A program made the position numbers and the translations under genes. This document shows, piece by piece, positions 1-8,506 of a stretch of 64,000 nt of DNA. The stretch comes from an uncultured Clostridium sp. (GTDB taxonomy: Bacteria > Bacillota > Clostridia > Lachnospirales > Lachnospiraceae). The stretch lies in NCBI RefSeq assembly GCF_900547735.1, contig NZ_URHZ01000001.1, positions 116,789 to 180,788 on the forward strand, given 5' to 3'. Within the stretch, counting starts at the first letter, position 1. Each line of letters begins with the position of its first letter. Under the pieces are notes generated by a model. It was not told the origin of the DNA, did not search any database, and saw nothing but the letters and a program-made list of their open reading frames with translations.

Positions 1-360
1 ATTTCCTGCCACCCAACTTTCCCTGAACCTGAAATACCCAATGGAAAAGCCATGTACGGCGACAGAAACGCCCCATCCCGAGGCAAACCCGGTTAAGAGC
101 GCAGTGTTACCTTCCTGTCCGCCGACAAAGAAGCAAATTAAAGTGATAATGGCTGTGGTTATCATACCGCAGTAATAGGCTGCGGATGCAGACCGGTTCA
201 TATATTCTTCCACCATTTCATCCGATTTGATAAAAAAGTACTGAAAGTCCACAACAAAGGCGAAAAAGGCCAAAAAACCTCTGTTTTCAGTAAAGACTCC
301 AATCAACCCCAACAGCGAAAGCAGCCCTGTGAATCCGCATAAACTACGCTTGAATTTCAT
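1..360 (-). CDS. DUF3796-like small membrane protein, 3' end cut off by the window edge
   Basis: The reading frame opens at an ATG on the minus strand at 360 behind AAAAGGAGAA (363-372) and stays open to base 1, so 120 residues are seen and the stop lies outside. The N-terminus (MKFKRSLCGF) leads into hydrophobic segments around residues 8-35 and 68-100, with a charged stretch FIKSDEMVEEYMNR between them. This pattern resembles the DUF3796 family of small Firmicute membrane proteins, which has no established function. Members often sit beside an XRE-type regulator, but that neighbour would be outside this window. The family call is by resemblance only; the membrane character is directly visible. 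Confidence 0.6.
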   Translation of the reverse strand, partial: MKFKRSLCGFTGLLSLLGLIGVFTENRGFLAFFAFVVDFQYFFIKSDEMVEEYMNRSASAAYYCGMITTAIITLICFFVGGQEGNTALLTGFASGWGVSVAVHGFSIGYFRFRESWVAGN

Positions 361-429
361 ATTTTTCTCCTTTTTATGTGGTGTATTTGTAACTTTGTGA
401 TAGAAATATACCACATTGAGGGAGATACG

Positions 430-506
430 TCAAGATACAAGATCAAGATACAACTTCAAGATACAACTTCAAGATACAAAAATATCAGGCAAAAATATCA
501 GGTAAA
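430..506. repeat. 13-bp tandem repeat, six units, in a 338-bp gap
   Basis: TCAAGATACAA occurs at 430, 443, 456 and 469 at exactly 13-bp spacing. The array continues as two units starting AATATCAGG at 481 and 494. It lies between the divergently transcribed DUF3796-like gene and dedA. Nothing else is recognisable between 361 and 698. A reading frame across the array (376-573) is only the repeat being translated. It could be replication slippage or an array of protein-binding sites. Confidence 0.8.
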
Positions 507-698
507 AACAGCCGCATGCTCGCAGCAGTCTATATCCATGCATCAATACGGTCCGGCAAGCCCCCGCGTCTAACTCTTTCATGTCAAAAGCAGCCCCCGA
601 GTTTATTGTTTTTTATCATCTCTTTCATTTTTCTTTGCTTTTTTCTGCACACGCACTTTTGTTTTCTCCGATATCCTCTTTTATAAGGAGGAGTCAAA

Positions 699-1208
699 AT
701 GGACATTCAGACATTAACACGTTTTTTTCTACAATACGGAGCTATATTTATTTTCCTGATCGTACTGCTTGAGTACCTGAACCTTCCGGGATTCCCGGCC
801 GGGGTGATTATGCCTCTGGCGGGCATCTGGGCGGCTAAGGGGAATATCAGTTTTCTGGCAGCCATGGTGATTACGGTCAGCGCCGGGTTATTGGGCAGCT
901 GGATCTTATATTTTTTGGGAAGAATCGGCGGTGCTCTCTTTTTACCATGGTATGTGAAGCGCTTCCCAAAGCAGGAACCTCTTATTCAAAAGAATCTTGA
1001 ACTGCTTCGGAAAAAAGGAGCGGCGGGGGTGTTTATCAGCAAACTGATTCCTATGATACGCACAGTGATATCAATTCCGGCCGGAATGATTAAAATGGAC
1101 TTTCTCTCATACAGCATCAGCTCCGCAGGCGGAATTTTTATTTGGAATTTTGTGCTGGTAGGCGCTGGATACTGGATGGGGGATGCGGCCTTGAATCTGT
1201 TTACATAG
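699..1208 (+). CDS. DedA family membrane protein
   Basis: A 169-residue integral membrane protein of the DedA/SNARE-associated (VTT) family, placed in the cytoplasmic membrane. Family members act in envelope homeostasis, and some are thought to flip undecaprenyl phosphate or phosphatidylethanolamine. The start follows AAGGAGGAG (688-696). Visible marks are the N-terminal hydrophobic re-entrant region with GFPAGVIMPLAG, the GSWILYFLGRIGG glycine-rich helix, and the signature FISKLIPMIRTVISIPAG, with the conserved Arg-Pro-Arg-Gly spacing, near residues 113-130. It is slightly shorter than typical DedA proteins (about 200). The glycosyltransferase gene starts 40 bp downstream, so the two are probably co-transcribed. 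Confidence 0.88.
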   Translation: MDIQTLTRFFLQYGAIFIFLIVLLEYLNLPGFPAGVIMPLAGIWAAKGNISFLAAMVITVSAGLLGSWILYFLGRIGGALFLPWYVKRFPKQEPLIQKNLELLRKKGAAGVFISKLIPMIRTVISIPAGMIKMDFLSYSISSAGGIFIWNFVLVGAGYWMGDAALNLFT

Positions 1209-1248
1209 CGGGCGGAGAAATGAAAATTAGACGCAGGAGGATGAATTG

Positions 1249-2520
1249 ATGAGAATTGCAATGTTTACTAATAATTATAAGCCGTTCATCGCAGGAGTGC
1301 CGATATCGATTGAGAGATTGTCGGAGGGGCTGAGAAATGCCGGACACGAAGTATATATTTTTGCTCCCGACTATGGAAACTGCGGGGAAGAAACGTATGT
1401 AATCCGGTACAAAACGCTGTATAAAAAGGATGAAACCGGGATTGTGGTGGGCAACTGTTTCGACGGCAGGATAGAGAAGGAGTTCGCCAGACTCAGGTTC
1501 GATGTAATCCATGTTCATCATCCCCTGCTGTCCGGACATGCTGCCCTCTACCTTGGTAAAAAATATGGCATTCCGGTGGCATATACGTACCACACCAGAT
1601 ATGAGGAGTATCTGCACTACTTTAAGCCGTTCCAGGCGTGCGGTCCGGCACACCGTCAGGGCGGAGAGCCAAAGTTCGGCAGCGAGGCTCTGGTGCGTCA
1701 GTATATAAAATCCTTTGCCAACTCCTGTGACCTGATATTTGCGCCCACAAAGATGATGCGGGACTGCCTGGAGAGCTACGGTACGGACACCGGAATCGGG
1801 ATTCTGCCGACGGGCCTGGAGGACAGTTCCTTTCTTGAGGATCCTGAGGCCGCCAATGCAATCAGGACGCGGTATAAGGGAGATAAAAAATATTTGTTCA
1901 GCACAATAGCCAGGCTGGAAAAAGAGAAGAACCTGGATTTTCTGCTGGAGGGAGCGGCGGCCTTGAAACGGCGGATTGGAGACTGTTTCCGCATCATGGT
2001 GATCGGGGAGGGCAGCGAGCGCGGACATCTGCAGGAACTGGCCGGCCGTCTGGGAATTGGTGATAATATCATTTTTACGGGAAAGGTTGAAAACCGGAGA
2101 ATCAAAGACTACCAGTTTGCCAGCGATCTGTTCCTTTTTGCCTCCAAATCGGAGACGCAGGGAATTGTCCTTCTGGAGGCTATGGCGGCGGGAACGCCGG
2201 TGATCGCGGTTAGGGCCAGCGGTGTGTCGGATATTGTGGAAAACGGCTGCAACGGATATATGACCGGGGAAAATGCGGAGCAGTGGGCCGAAGCCGCAGG
2301 ACAGGCCCTCTCCGGACGGGAGCATTACCTGGCGCTTTGCAGAAATTCGGTAAAAACCGCATCCGGCTACCGTTCCGCGGAGATTGCAGCCACGGCGGAA
2401 GCGTATTATTATCAGATGATGGATCGCGACAGAAAGAAAAGAAGTTCGGAAGCGCTGATGCAGTTCCTTTTTTATCTGAACCCGCGCAACCTGTTTAAAG
2501 AAAATAAAAATATGGTTTGA
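1249..2520 (+). CDS. GT4 family glycosyltransferase, probably lipid-directed
   Basis: A 423-residue GT-B fold glycosyltransferase. The N-terminus MRIAMFTNNYKPFIAGVPIS and HVHHPLLSG (residues about 85-93) fit the acceptor domain of 1,2-diacylglycerol glucosyltransferases and related GT4 enzymes. The C-terminal half has the nucleotide-sugar donor site SETQGIVLLEAMAAGTPVIA with the E-x7-E motif near residues 300-312. The ATG at 1249 is 8 nt after AGGAGG (1235-1240); an in-frame TTG at 1246 is too close to it. No signal peptide is seen, so it likely acts at the inner membrane face. A glycolipid role fits the neighbouring DedA gene, but acceptor and sugar cannot be read from sequence. Confidence 0.85.
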   Translation: MRIAMFTNNYKPFIAGVPISIERLSEGLRNAGHEVYIFAPDYGNCGEETYVIRYKTLYKKDETGIVVGNCFDGRIEKEFARLRFDVIHVHHPLLSGHAALYLGKKYGIPVAYTYHTRYEEYLHYFKPFQACGPAHRQGGEPKFGSEALVRQYIKSFANSCDLIFAPTKMMRDCLESYGTDTGIGILPTGLEDSSFLEDPEAANAIRTRYKGDKKYLFSTIARLEKEKNLDFLLEGAAALKRRIGDCFRIMVIGEGSERGHLQELAGRLGIGDNIIFTGKVENRRIKDYQFASDLFLFASKSETQGIVLLEAMAAGTPVIAVRASGVSDIVENGCNGYMTGENAEQWAEAAGQALSGREHYLALCRNSVKTASGYRSAEIAATAEAYYYQMMDRDRKKRSSEALMQFLFYLNPRNLFKENKNMV

Positions 2521-2613
2521 ATGACAGACAGCCGCTCTCATGATTTTCCCGAAACGGCACATACTATCGGAAAACAAGATCCGTGATGTGCCAGTGGCCG
2601 GAAAGGGAAAAAT

Positions 2614-3609
2614 ATGAAATTTGATGCAGTATACTATGAACCGGACAGCCTGAATTATGTTTTGGGGAAGGAACTGAAGGAAAAATACGGTGATTTGCCA
2701 TGGCTGCCCATTGCCAGCCATAATTCCATCAAAGAAATGCAGGAAAAGCCGAACTCGGAATTTGGAAAAATGAAGAGAAACCTGATAGTCGGGATACGAA
2801 AAACCCACAAGTATACGGAAAACCATAAGGTGTCGGACTATCTGGTACCTTACACATCGTCGGGCTGCACGGCGATGTGCCTGTACTGCTATCTGGTGTG
2901 CAATTATAATAAATGCGCCTATCTCCGCCTGTTTGTGAACCGTGAGCAGATGCTGGACCGCCTGATTAAGAAGGGACGGGAGAGCAGCAGCCCCGCCGTA
3001 TTTGAAATCGGCAGCAACAGCGACCTGGTGCTGGAAAATATCATAACCGGAAACCTGCTCTATACAATCCCCAGATTTGCCGAGGAGGGGACGGGAAAAC
3101 TCACATTCCCGACCAAGTTCGATATGGTGGACCCGCTGCTGCCTCTGGAACACAGGGGGAAAATCATCTTCCGCATGAGTGTGAATCCACAGGAACTCAT
3201 CAAACGCATTGAACTCGGCACCTCGGGTCTGGCGCAGAGAATCGGGGCGGTCAATAAGATGTGCGAGGCGGGATATCCCTGCGGGCTCTTAATTGCGCCG
3301 GTGATTTTGACGGAGGGATGGAAAGAAATGTATACGGGCCTTCTCGAAGAACTGGAAGAGGGACTGACCGCGAAGATGAAGAAGCAGATGTTTCTGGAAA
3401 TCATTCTGATGACCTATTCCTATGTGCACCGGGCAATCAACAGTGAGGCGTTTCCTGCCGCGCCCGACTTATATGACGGCGAACTGATGACGGGAAGGGG
3501 CAGAGGCAGATACTGTTACCGGGAGGATTCCAGAAAAGAGGCCGAAGAATTCCTGCGGTCCGAGGTGAAACGAATCATGGGTGACGTCAAAATACTTTAT
3601 ATCAGTTAG
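2614..3609 (+). CDS. splB: Spore photoproduct lyase (radical SAM)
   Basis: A 331-residue radical SAM enzyme that reverses the 5-thyminyl-5,6-dihydrothymine spore photoproduct in DNA during germination, using S-adenosylmethionine and a 4Fe-4S cluster. The cluster motif is C85-x3-C89-x2-C92 (GCTAMCLYC), the spacing of this family. The flanking SDYLVPYTSSG and further cysteines C96 and C101 also match SplB proteins. Length is typical (about 340). Start is ATG after GGAAAGGG. A 93-bp gap separates it from the glycosyltransferase, and a strong terminator follows. The gene implies a sporulating host. Confidence 0.92.
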   Translation: MKFDAVYYEPDSLNYVLGKELKEKYGDLPWLPIASHNSIKEMQEKPNSEFGKMKRNLIVGIRKTHKYTENHKVSDYLVPYTSSGCTAMCLYCYLVCNYNKCAYLRLFVNREQMLDRLIKKGRESSSPAVFEIGSNSDLVLENIITGNLLYTIPRFAEEGTGKLTFPTKFDMVDPLLPLEHRGKIIFRMSVNPQELIKRIELGTSGLAQRIGAVNKMCEAGYPCGLLIAPVILTEGWKEMYTGLLEELEEGLTAKMKKQMFLEIILMTYSYVHRAINSEAFPAAPDLYDGELMTGRGRGRYCYREDSRKEAEEFLRSEVKRIMGDVKILYIS

Positions 3610-3610
3610 A

Positions 3611-3648
3611 AAGAACGCAGAAAAGCTCACGGACTTTTCTGCGTTCTT
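3611..3648 (+). terminator. Terminator of splB
   Basis: A perfect 15-bp stem (3611-3625 with 3634-3648) and 8-nt loop lie directly after the splB stop. The arms are A-rich and T-rich at their ends, so it may work in both directions. Confidence 0.8.
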
Positions 3649-3747
3649 GTCATGGTACCCCGAAAACAAGAGGCTTATCAAGGTTAAAACACACTCCGGG
3701 CCGAAATAATTTTAACGCGGGTTTAACACCTGGATCTGGTATCTAAA

Positions 3748-3776
3748 TGGACAGGTGACATAAAATATGATACAAT
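3748..3776 (+). promoter_or_regulatory. Promoter of the DUF1538-PII operon
   Basis: TGGACA (3748-3753), a 17-bp spacer and TACAAT (3771-3776) make a good sigma-A-type promoter about 95 bp before the DUF1538 start. Confidence 0.55.
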
Positions 3777-3869
3777 TATTTTAAGTTAGCGGACGATAAC
3801 ATAAGCGCCGCCTGTAACCGTTAACCGGATACTTTTTCAGGAGGTATTCTTATATGAAAGGGAGGTTAT

Positions 3870-5384
3870 TTGAATAAGAAATTAAAAGAAAAGATACAGG
3901 AATCACTGACGACAGTTCTTCCAATCACGGCCGTGGTATTGCTGCTGAGCATATTTTTGCTGCCGATTGACGTGGGAACTGTAGCCCTGTTTTTAACGGG
4001 AGCATTTTTTCTGATAGTAGGCATGGGTTTCTTCCAGCTCGGAGCGGAAATTACCATGATGCCTCTGGGGGAAGGAGTAGGACAGCACCTGGTGAAAACG
4101 AAGAATTTAGTAATAACAATTGTGGTCTGCTTTGTTGTTGGAGTCATTATCACGGTGGCGGAGCCGGATCTTCAGGTTCTGTCCAATCAGGTTCTATCCA
4201 TCCCTAATGCAGTTCTAGTCTGGACCGTAGCGTTCGGCGTCGGTATTTTTACCATTGCTGCGGTTCTCAGAATCTTACTGAATATCAGTCTTTTGAAAAT
4301 TCTGATAGTTTTATACCCTGTGCTCTTCCTTGTCTCGTTTCTGGTGCCGGCGGATTTTACGGCGATCGCCTTTGATTCGGGCGGAGTGACCACGGGTCCT
4401 ATGACGGTTCCCTTTATTATGGCTCTCGGTATCGGTTTTTCCTCCGCCAGGTGCGATAAAAACAGCGACAGCGACAGCTTTGGTCTTGTTGCCCTGTGCA
4501 GCATCGGGCCGATTCTGATGGTGCTTCTTTTGAGCCTCTTTTTCCATCCCGGGGACGCGTCATATGACATGGCCGAAATCGTGGAGCTTTTCACGATGCA
4601 GGATGTGGTTCATCAGTTCATTATTGCCCTGCCCGCGCAGTTAAGGGAAGTATCGGTTATCATTTTCCCCATACTGCTTGTTTTTGTTATCTTTCAGCTT
4701 TGTACGAAACAGTACAGAAGAAAACAGATTTTGCGTCTGCTGGTGGGACTTCTGTATACGTTAATTGGAACAACCCTGTTTCTCACGGGCGTCAATACCG
4801 GTTTTGCGCCGGTTGGGACCCTGCTGGGAGCGGAACTGGCCGGAAGTCCGTTTAAGTGGATGCTGGTTCCCGTCGGGGCGCTGGTCGGATTCTATATTGT
4901 AAAGGCAGAGCCTGCGGTACAGGTCCTGAATAACCAGGTCGAAGACATTACAAACGGTACGGTATCCAGAAACTCGATGAACCGCTGCCTTTCAATCGGC
5001 GTTTCGGTTGCGGTGGCCCTGGCCATGGTCAGGATTCTGACCGGCGTCAACATATACTGGATCCTGATTCCTGGTTACATACTTGCCCTCTGCATGGCAA
5101 AACGAGTTGAACCCATTTTTGTGGGGATTGCCTTTGACTCCGGCGGCGTTGCCAGCGGCCCGATGACATCCACGTTCCTGCTTCCGATGGCGATCGGCGC
5201 ATGTGTGGGCGTCGGAGGCAATATCACGACGGATGCATTCGGCGTGGTGGCGCTTGTCGCGCTGGCTCCGATTATTGCAATCCAGGCCACCGGCCTGGTA
5301 TACGCATACAAAGCAAAACGGCTGCCGGTTACGGCTGTCTCTGAAGAAACAGATTATGAGTTCGTCGATCTGGAGGAGGAATAG
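3870..5384 (+). CDS. DUF1538 membrane transporter, two fused repeats
   Basis: A 504-residue polytopic membrane protein made of two DUF1538 units. The hallmark AFDSGGVTTGPMTVPF (about residues 168-183) recurs as AFDSGGVASGPMTSTF (about 418-433), and EPDLQVL...NQV recurs as EPAVQVLNNQV. TTG start at 3870 follows AAGGGAGGT. In other bacteria the two units can be separate genes, and a pair named UmpAB has been described as a Na+(K+)/H+ antiporter; that is recalled family knowledge. Here they form a single inverted or tandem repeat chain with about 12 membrane spans. The stop is 3 bp before a PII-like gene, so post-translational control by that partner is a reasonable inference. Confidence 0.85.
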   Translation: MNKKLKEKIQESLTTVLPITAVVLLLSIFLLPIDVGTVALFLTGAFFLIVGMGFFQLGAEITMMPLGEGVGQHLVKTKNLVITIVVCFVVGVIITVAEPDLQVLSNQVLSIPNAVLVWTVAFGVGIFTIAAVLRILLNISLLKILIVLYPVLFLVSFLVPADFTAIAFDSGGVTTGPMTVPFIMALGIGFSSARCDKNSDSDSFGLVALCSIGPILMVLLLSLFFHPGDASYDMAEIVELFTMQDVVHQFIIALPAQLREVSVIIFPILLVFVIFQLCTKQYRRKQILRLLVGLLYTLIGTTLFLTGVNTGFAPVGTLLGAELAGSPFKWMLVPVGALVGFYIVKAEPAVQVLNNQVEDITNGTVSRNSMNRCLSIGVSVAVALAMVRILTGVNIYWILIPGYILALCMAKRVEPIFVGIAFDSGGVASGPMTSTFLLPMAIGACVGVGGNITTDAFGVVALVALAPIIAIQATGLVYAYKAKRLPVTAVSEETDYEFVDLEEE

Positions 5385-5387
5385 AAA

Positions 5388-6098
5388 ATGGAAGGGCACA
5401 GCGACAGTTTGTTATTGAGAATGCTTGTGATTATCACCGATAAGCCCGTAGAAAAGAAGGTAGTAAAGATACTGGACGACTTCCAGGTGAAGGTCAGATA
5501 CCAGTTCCGGGGAAAAGGCACGGCAAGTTCGGAGTTTTTGGAAATCTGCGGGCTCAGTGAATCCGGCCGTATCATAACGGCGGGCCTGGTACTGAAAAGC
5601 AGTGTGCACGGCGTATTTGAGGCATTGGAAGAGAAATTGAAGATCAGGGAGAGAGGACGAGGTATTGCGTTCACGGTCCCGGTAAGCGGTCTTCAGAACT
5701 ATCTTCTGAAACAGTTGGAGGAGGAGCAGCTTGAGATTGCATCAGGGGATGCAAAGAGGAAGGAGGAGGATATGAAAGAGGAGCTGAGGGAAGAAATGTC
5801 ATATGTGATGATACTTGCGGCCTGCAACCAGGGATACAGCGGAGAGGTAATGGAGGCAGCCAGGGGCGCAGGAGCCACCGGAGGCACGATTCTGAAAAGC
5901 AGAAGACAGGGTCTGGAAGAACCTGTCAAATTCATGGAAGTCTCCATCCAGGAGGAGCAGGAGGTCATAAGCATTGTTGTTCCTAAAAGTATCAAGAAGG
6001 AAGTGATGAAAGAAATCAGTGAGAAGTGCGGATGTCAGACTCCGGCAAGAGGAATGATTTTATCCCTGCCGGTGGATGAGATCATCGGTTTATCATAA
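5388..6098 (+). CDS. Tandem PII-like (GlnB-fold) regulator linked to DUF1538
   Basis: A 236-residue soluble protein with two PII-like ferredoxin-fold halves (about 8-112 and 135-236) joined by a charged linker rich in Glu and Lys. Both halves show the PII layout: strand LLVIITDKPVEKKVVKIL and MILAACNQGYSGEVMEAARGAGATGGTIL, the second containing the A-x-G-A-x-G-G-T-I phosphate/nucleotide-binding loop seen in GlnB proteins. The first half is more divergent and lacks a clear T-loop Tyr. It is translationally close to the DUF1538 transporter (3-bp gap after the stop, RBS GGAGGA inside the transporter 3' end), so it probably gates or senses for that protein rather than for ammonium metabolism. Confidence 0.8.
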   Translation: MEGHSDSLLLRMLVIITDKPVEKKVVKILDDFQVKVRYQFRGKGTASSEFLEICGLSESGRIITAGLVLKSSVHGVFEALEEKLKIRERGRGIAFTVPVSGLQNYLLKQLEEEQLEIASGDAKRKEEDMKEELREEMSYVMILAACNQGYSGEVMEAARGAGATGGTILKSRRQGLEEPVKFMEVSIQEEQEVISIVVPKSIKKEVMKEISEKCGCQTPARGMILSLPVDEIIGLS

Positions 6099-6190
6099 AT
6101 TCCGTTATACGGAAAAAACGGAAAAAAATAAAAGAATATTGAGCAAGAGAGGATTCTGTAAGAAATGTCTTATAGAGTCCCCTCTTTTAT

Positions 6191-6268
6191 AGTCTGCCTA
6201 TTTAGTCTGTCTATTTAGTCTGCCTATTTAGTCTGTCTATTTAGTTTGCCTGTTCAGCCTGTCCGGCC
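6191..6268. repeat. 13-bp tandem repeat, six units
   Basis: AGTCTGCCTATTT and AGTCTGTCTATTT alternate at 6191, 6204, 6217 and 6230, followed by two decayed units at 6243 and 6256. Period is exactly 13 bp. The array separates the 3' ends of the convergent PII-like gene and the kinase gene. The C/T alternation makes a 26-bp higher-order unit. Confidence 0.85.
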
Positions 6269-6295
6269 GCTCAATCTTTTTTTCCATTCAACCCA

Positions 6296-6898
6296 TCATT
6301 TCAAAAGGTTAGCAATCGCGGGAATCCTGTCTTTAATTACCAGATTCGTCGTATTGAAACAGAAATCATAGTTTGCTTTATCGCCCCATACCTGGCTGGT
6401 ATAAAAGCCGTAATACCGGGAACGGTTTTTATCCACCTTCTGGATGTGCTGTTTCAGCTCTTTATCGGACAGGGATTCCTGCGGCTCGGCTTTTTCGCGG
6501 CAGCGCTTCATCTTGCTTTCCATGCCGGCATATACGAATATGCGGATTGGATTTTGTTCCTGCAGGATGTAGTCGGCGCAGCGGCCTACGATGACGCAGT
6601 CCGATTTAGCGGCCATTTCCCTGATAATGCGGCTCTGTTCCTGGAAGATGGTGCAGTTCTGCTCCAGGATAATATTTTCCCTGGGGTAGAAGCTCCGGCC
6701 GATGGTGATGGGAAACATGGTGGCAGGGCGCTGTTCCACAACCTGGCTGATGTACGTCTCCGACAGGGCCGTGCGTTTTGCAATTTCCGCAACGATCTCT
6801 TTGTCGTAATAGGCAATCCCGAGCTCCTCGGCAAGGCGGCGTCCCAGTTCACGTCCGCCGCTTCCAAATTCACGGCCAACCGTTATAATTTTATTCAT
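6296..6898 (-). CDS. Cytidylate kinase-like family protein
   Basis: A 200-residue P-loop protein of the AAA_26 / cytidylate kinase-like family. It begins MNKIITVGREFGSGGRELGRRLAEELGIAYYDKEI, where GREFGSGG is the nucleotide-binding loop of this family. Further on are CVIVGRCADYIL and the Arg-rich lid region. The ATG at 6898 lies 7 nt after GGAGG; an upstream TTG (6904) is less likely. It overlaps the MATE stop by 8 bp, which suggests translational coupling. Family members are common in Clostridia, often beside MATE exporters, and their true phosphate acceptor is unsettled. Confidence 0.82.
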   Translation of the reverse strand: MNKIITVGREFGSGGRELGRRLAEELGIAYYDKEIVAEIAKRTALSETYISQVVEQRPATMFPITIGRSFYPRENIILEQNCTIFQEQSRIIREMAAKSDCVIVGRCADYILQEQNPIRIFVYAGMESKMKRCREKAEPQESLSDKELKQHIQKVDKNRSRYYGFYTSQVWGDKANYDFCFNTTNLVIKDRIPAIANLLK

Positions 6899-8225
6899 TG
6901 TCAATCCTCCCTGATAGTTTTTTCGTGTAGCTGCCGATAAGGGCGACGACGGCCACAGCTACGACAGCTTCCGTGATCGGCATGGCAAACCAAAGAGAAT
7001 TGGCTCCCGCCATCAGCGGCAGTGTGTAAATCAAGATTCCGCTTATAATAAGCCCCCTGGAGACCGATACAAAGAAAGAGGCTCCCGGTTTCATCAGTGA
7101 CTGGAAATAGTAGGTGGAAAAAATGTTCAGCGGAAGCAGCAGGAAGGAAATTCCGTAGCTTCTCATAATAAACGGCGCAATGCGGTAAATCTCATCGGTC
7201 GGTGCCATGAAAATCCGGATAAACCCGTTGGGAAAGGCAAATATCAGGAGTGTCCAGATGACGCTGAAGAAACATACGGAATAGAGCGCGTATTTCAGCG
7301 TGTCTTTAATGCGGTTCCACTTCCCTGCGCCGAAGTTGATGGAAAAAATCGGCTGTGACGCCTGCCCTACACTGTATGCGCAGCACTGTACAATTGTGCT
7401 GATGTTGACAATGACACCGTAGACGGACAGGGAATCGGCTCCCAGATACTTCATAATCTGACGGTTAAACAGCATGGTCAGGATCCCCATGGCAATATCG
7501 ATGAAAAAGGTGGAAAAACCAGTCACGATGATTTGCCTGAATTTTATCATAAACTGAACCGGTTTGTCTATTTTAAGCGTGTTTCTTTTTGAAAAGAAAT
7601 GGGTGAGCATAACGGCAAACGTGATCAGCGCCCCGGCGGCCGTAGCCAGGCCGGCTCCCATAATTCCCATGTCCAGCATAAAAACAAAGAAGTAATCCCC
7701 GAACACATTGAAGATTCCTCCCGACAGCACCGCAGCCGTAGCCAGGCCGGGATTGTTGTCGTTTCGCAGAAATGCCGCCAGCATCTGGTTAAACAGAAAG
7801 ACCGGAACAATAAATTTAACCGGCAGAAGATACTGTTTGGCCAGTGGGAGAAGCGTCTCCTCCGCCCCGAACAGAAGCAGCATCTGTGTGTCGAAAAGTA
7901 CGATGACAAACCAGCAGGCCAGTCCAAGCAGTAAGGTGGAGATCAGGGACGTTGTGAAATACTGGTTTTCTTTTCCCCTGTCCCCGCTGCCCCTGGCGGC
8001 GCTGAAAAGCACGGAACCGCCGATTCCCGTCAGCAGCCCGAGACTGTAGATGATGTTCCAGACCGGCGCAACCACGGCCAGCGCCGCGGTGCCGCCGGGC
8101 CCCTGGTACTGGCCGACCATGGCCATATCCACAAGGCCGTAGATAGAGCTTATCAGGGCGCTGCCGAACGCGGCGCTCAGATACTTAAAGTAGATGTTTT
8201 TTACATTTCCCTGTAACAAATTCAT
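6891..8225 (-). CDS. MATE family efflux transporter
   Basis: A 444-residue, 12-span inner-membrane transporter of the MATE family, which exports cationic drugs or metabolites in exchange for Na+ or H+. Two homologous six-helix halves are visible; helix 1 has the typical STYGLVDMAMVG-like pattern (SSIYGLVDMAMVGQYQGPGG, residues about 22-41), and the second half has IVNISTIVQCCAYSVGQASQPIFSINFGAGK. Start is ATG with a good AGGAGG. It is the first gene of an operon with the cytidylate-kinase-like gene, and its 190-nt leader carries an early terminator, so expression may be attenuated. Confidence 0.9.
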   Translation of the reverse strand: MNLLQGNVKNIYFKYLSAAFGSALISSIYGLVDMAMVGQYQGPGGTAALAVVAPVWNIIYSLGLLTGIGGSVLFSAARGSGDRGKENQYFTTSLISTLLLGLACWFVIVLFDTQMLLLFGAEETLLPLAKQYLLPVKFIVPVFLFNQMLAAFLRNDNNPGLATAAVLSGGIFNVFGDYFFVFMLDMGIMGAGLATAAGALITFAVMLTHFFSKRNTLKIDKPVQFMIKFRQIIVTGFSTFFIDIAMGILTMLFNRQIMKYLGADSLSVYGVIVNISTIVQCCAYSVGQASQPIFSINFGAGKWNRIKDTLKYALYSVCFFSVIWTLLIFAFPNGFIRIFMAPTDEIYRIAPFIMRSYGISFLLLPLNIFSTYYFQSLMKPGASFFVSVSRGLIISGILIYTLPLMAGANSLWFAMPITEAVVAVAVVALIGSYTKKLSGRIDNE

Positions 8226-8275
8226 GTCGTGTTGTCCTCCTTTTACAGAACCAGGAACGTAATTTCCTATGAATC

Positions 8276-8318
8276 AACAACGAAAAGCACGCTTCGCGAA
8301 CTTTTCATTGCCACTCAA
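8276..8318 (-). repeat. 43-bp hairpin repeat, copy 1
   Basis: Read on the minus strand it starts TTGAGTGGCAATG, has core AAAAGTTCGCGAAGCGTG and ends CTTTTCGTTGTT. Its outer arms GAAAAG and CTTTTC pair around an inner CGC-GAA-GCG hairpin. It follows the T-run of the MATE leader terminator. Confidence 0.9.
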
Positions 8319-8367
8319 AAAAAGCCGGACAGGATAACAGGCTTCTCAGCCTGTCACCTTATCCAGC
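8317..8367 (-). terminator. Intrinsic terminator inside the MATE leader (possible attenuator)
   Basis: On the minus strand the arms ACAGGCT/AGCCTGT (8354-8348 and 8343-8337, loop 4 nt) are nested in GGATAA/TTATCC and end in seven Ts (8323-8317). It lies between the promoter and the MATE start, so transcripts must read through it. A tiny frame ATG-ATG-AGC-TGG-ATA-AGG-TGA (8374-8354, MMSWIR) runs into the 5' arm and could act as a leader peptide, though its ribosome site is poor. No known riboswitch class is recognised. Confidence 0.65.
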
Positions 8368-8413
8368 TCATCATTTCCAAACGAATGACTCACCCTCCGA
8401 GTGAACAGTGGTT

Positions 8414-8442
8414 AGTATACTAAATGAAATCCTGAAAGTCAA
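8414..8442 (-). promoter_or_regulatory. Promoter of the MATE operon with overlapping palindrome
   Basis: On the minus strand TTGACT (8442-8437), a 17-bp spacer and TATACT (8419-8414) are near-consensus. The -10 is part of the perfect palindrome TTAGTATACTAA (8412-8423), a possible operator. Confidence 0.75.
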
Positions 8443-8506
8443 GTATTTTTCTGCGTCATATACACTCCCTTTCGGCCGGGGCGGGAAACGTGGTAAAAAC
8501 ATGAAA

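Noticed and set aside
376..573. 65-codon frame with repeated YKIKIQ-like residues
   Set aside because: It is only the translation of the 13-bp tandem repeat.
1201..3153. 650-codon open frame on the minus strand
   Set aside because: It lies wholly antisense to the glycosyltransferase and splB genes, shows no motif or ribosome site, and its composition is that of a reverse-frame shadow.
8412..8423. TTAGTATACTAA as a seventh iron-type operator
   Set aside because: The arms match TTAG/CTAA, but spacing is 4 instead of 6, and the downstream gene is a MATE exporter without an iron link.
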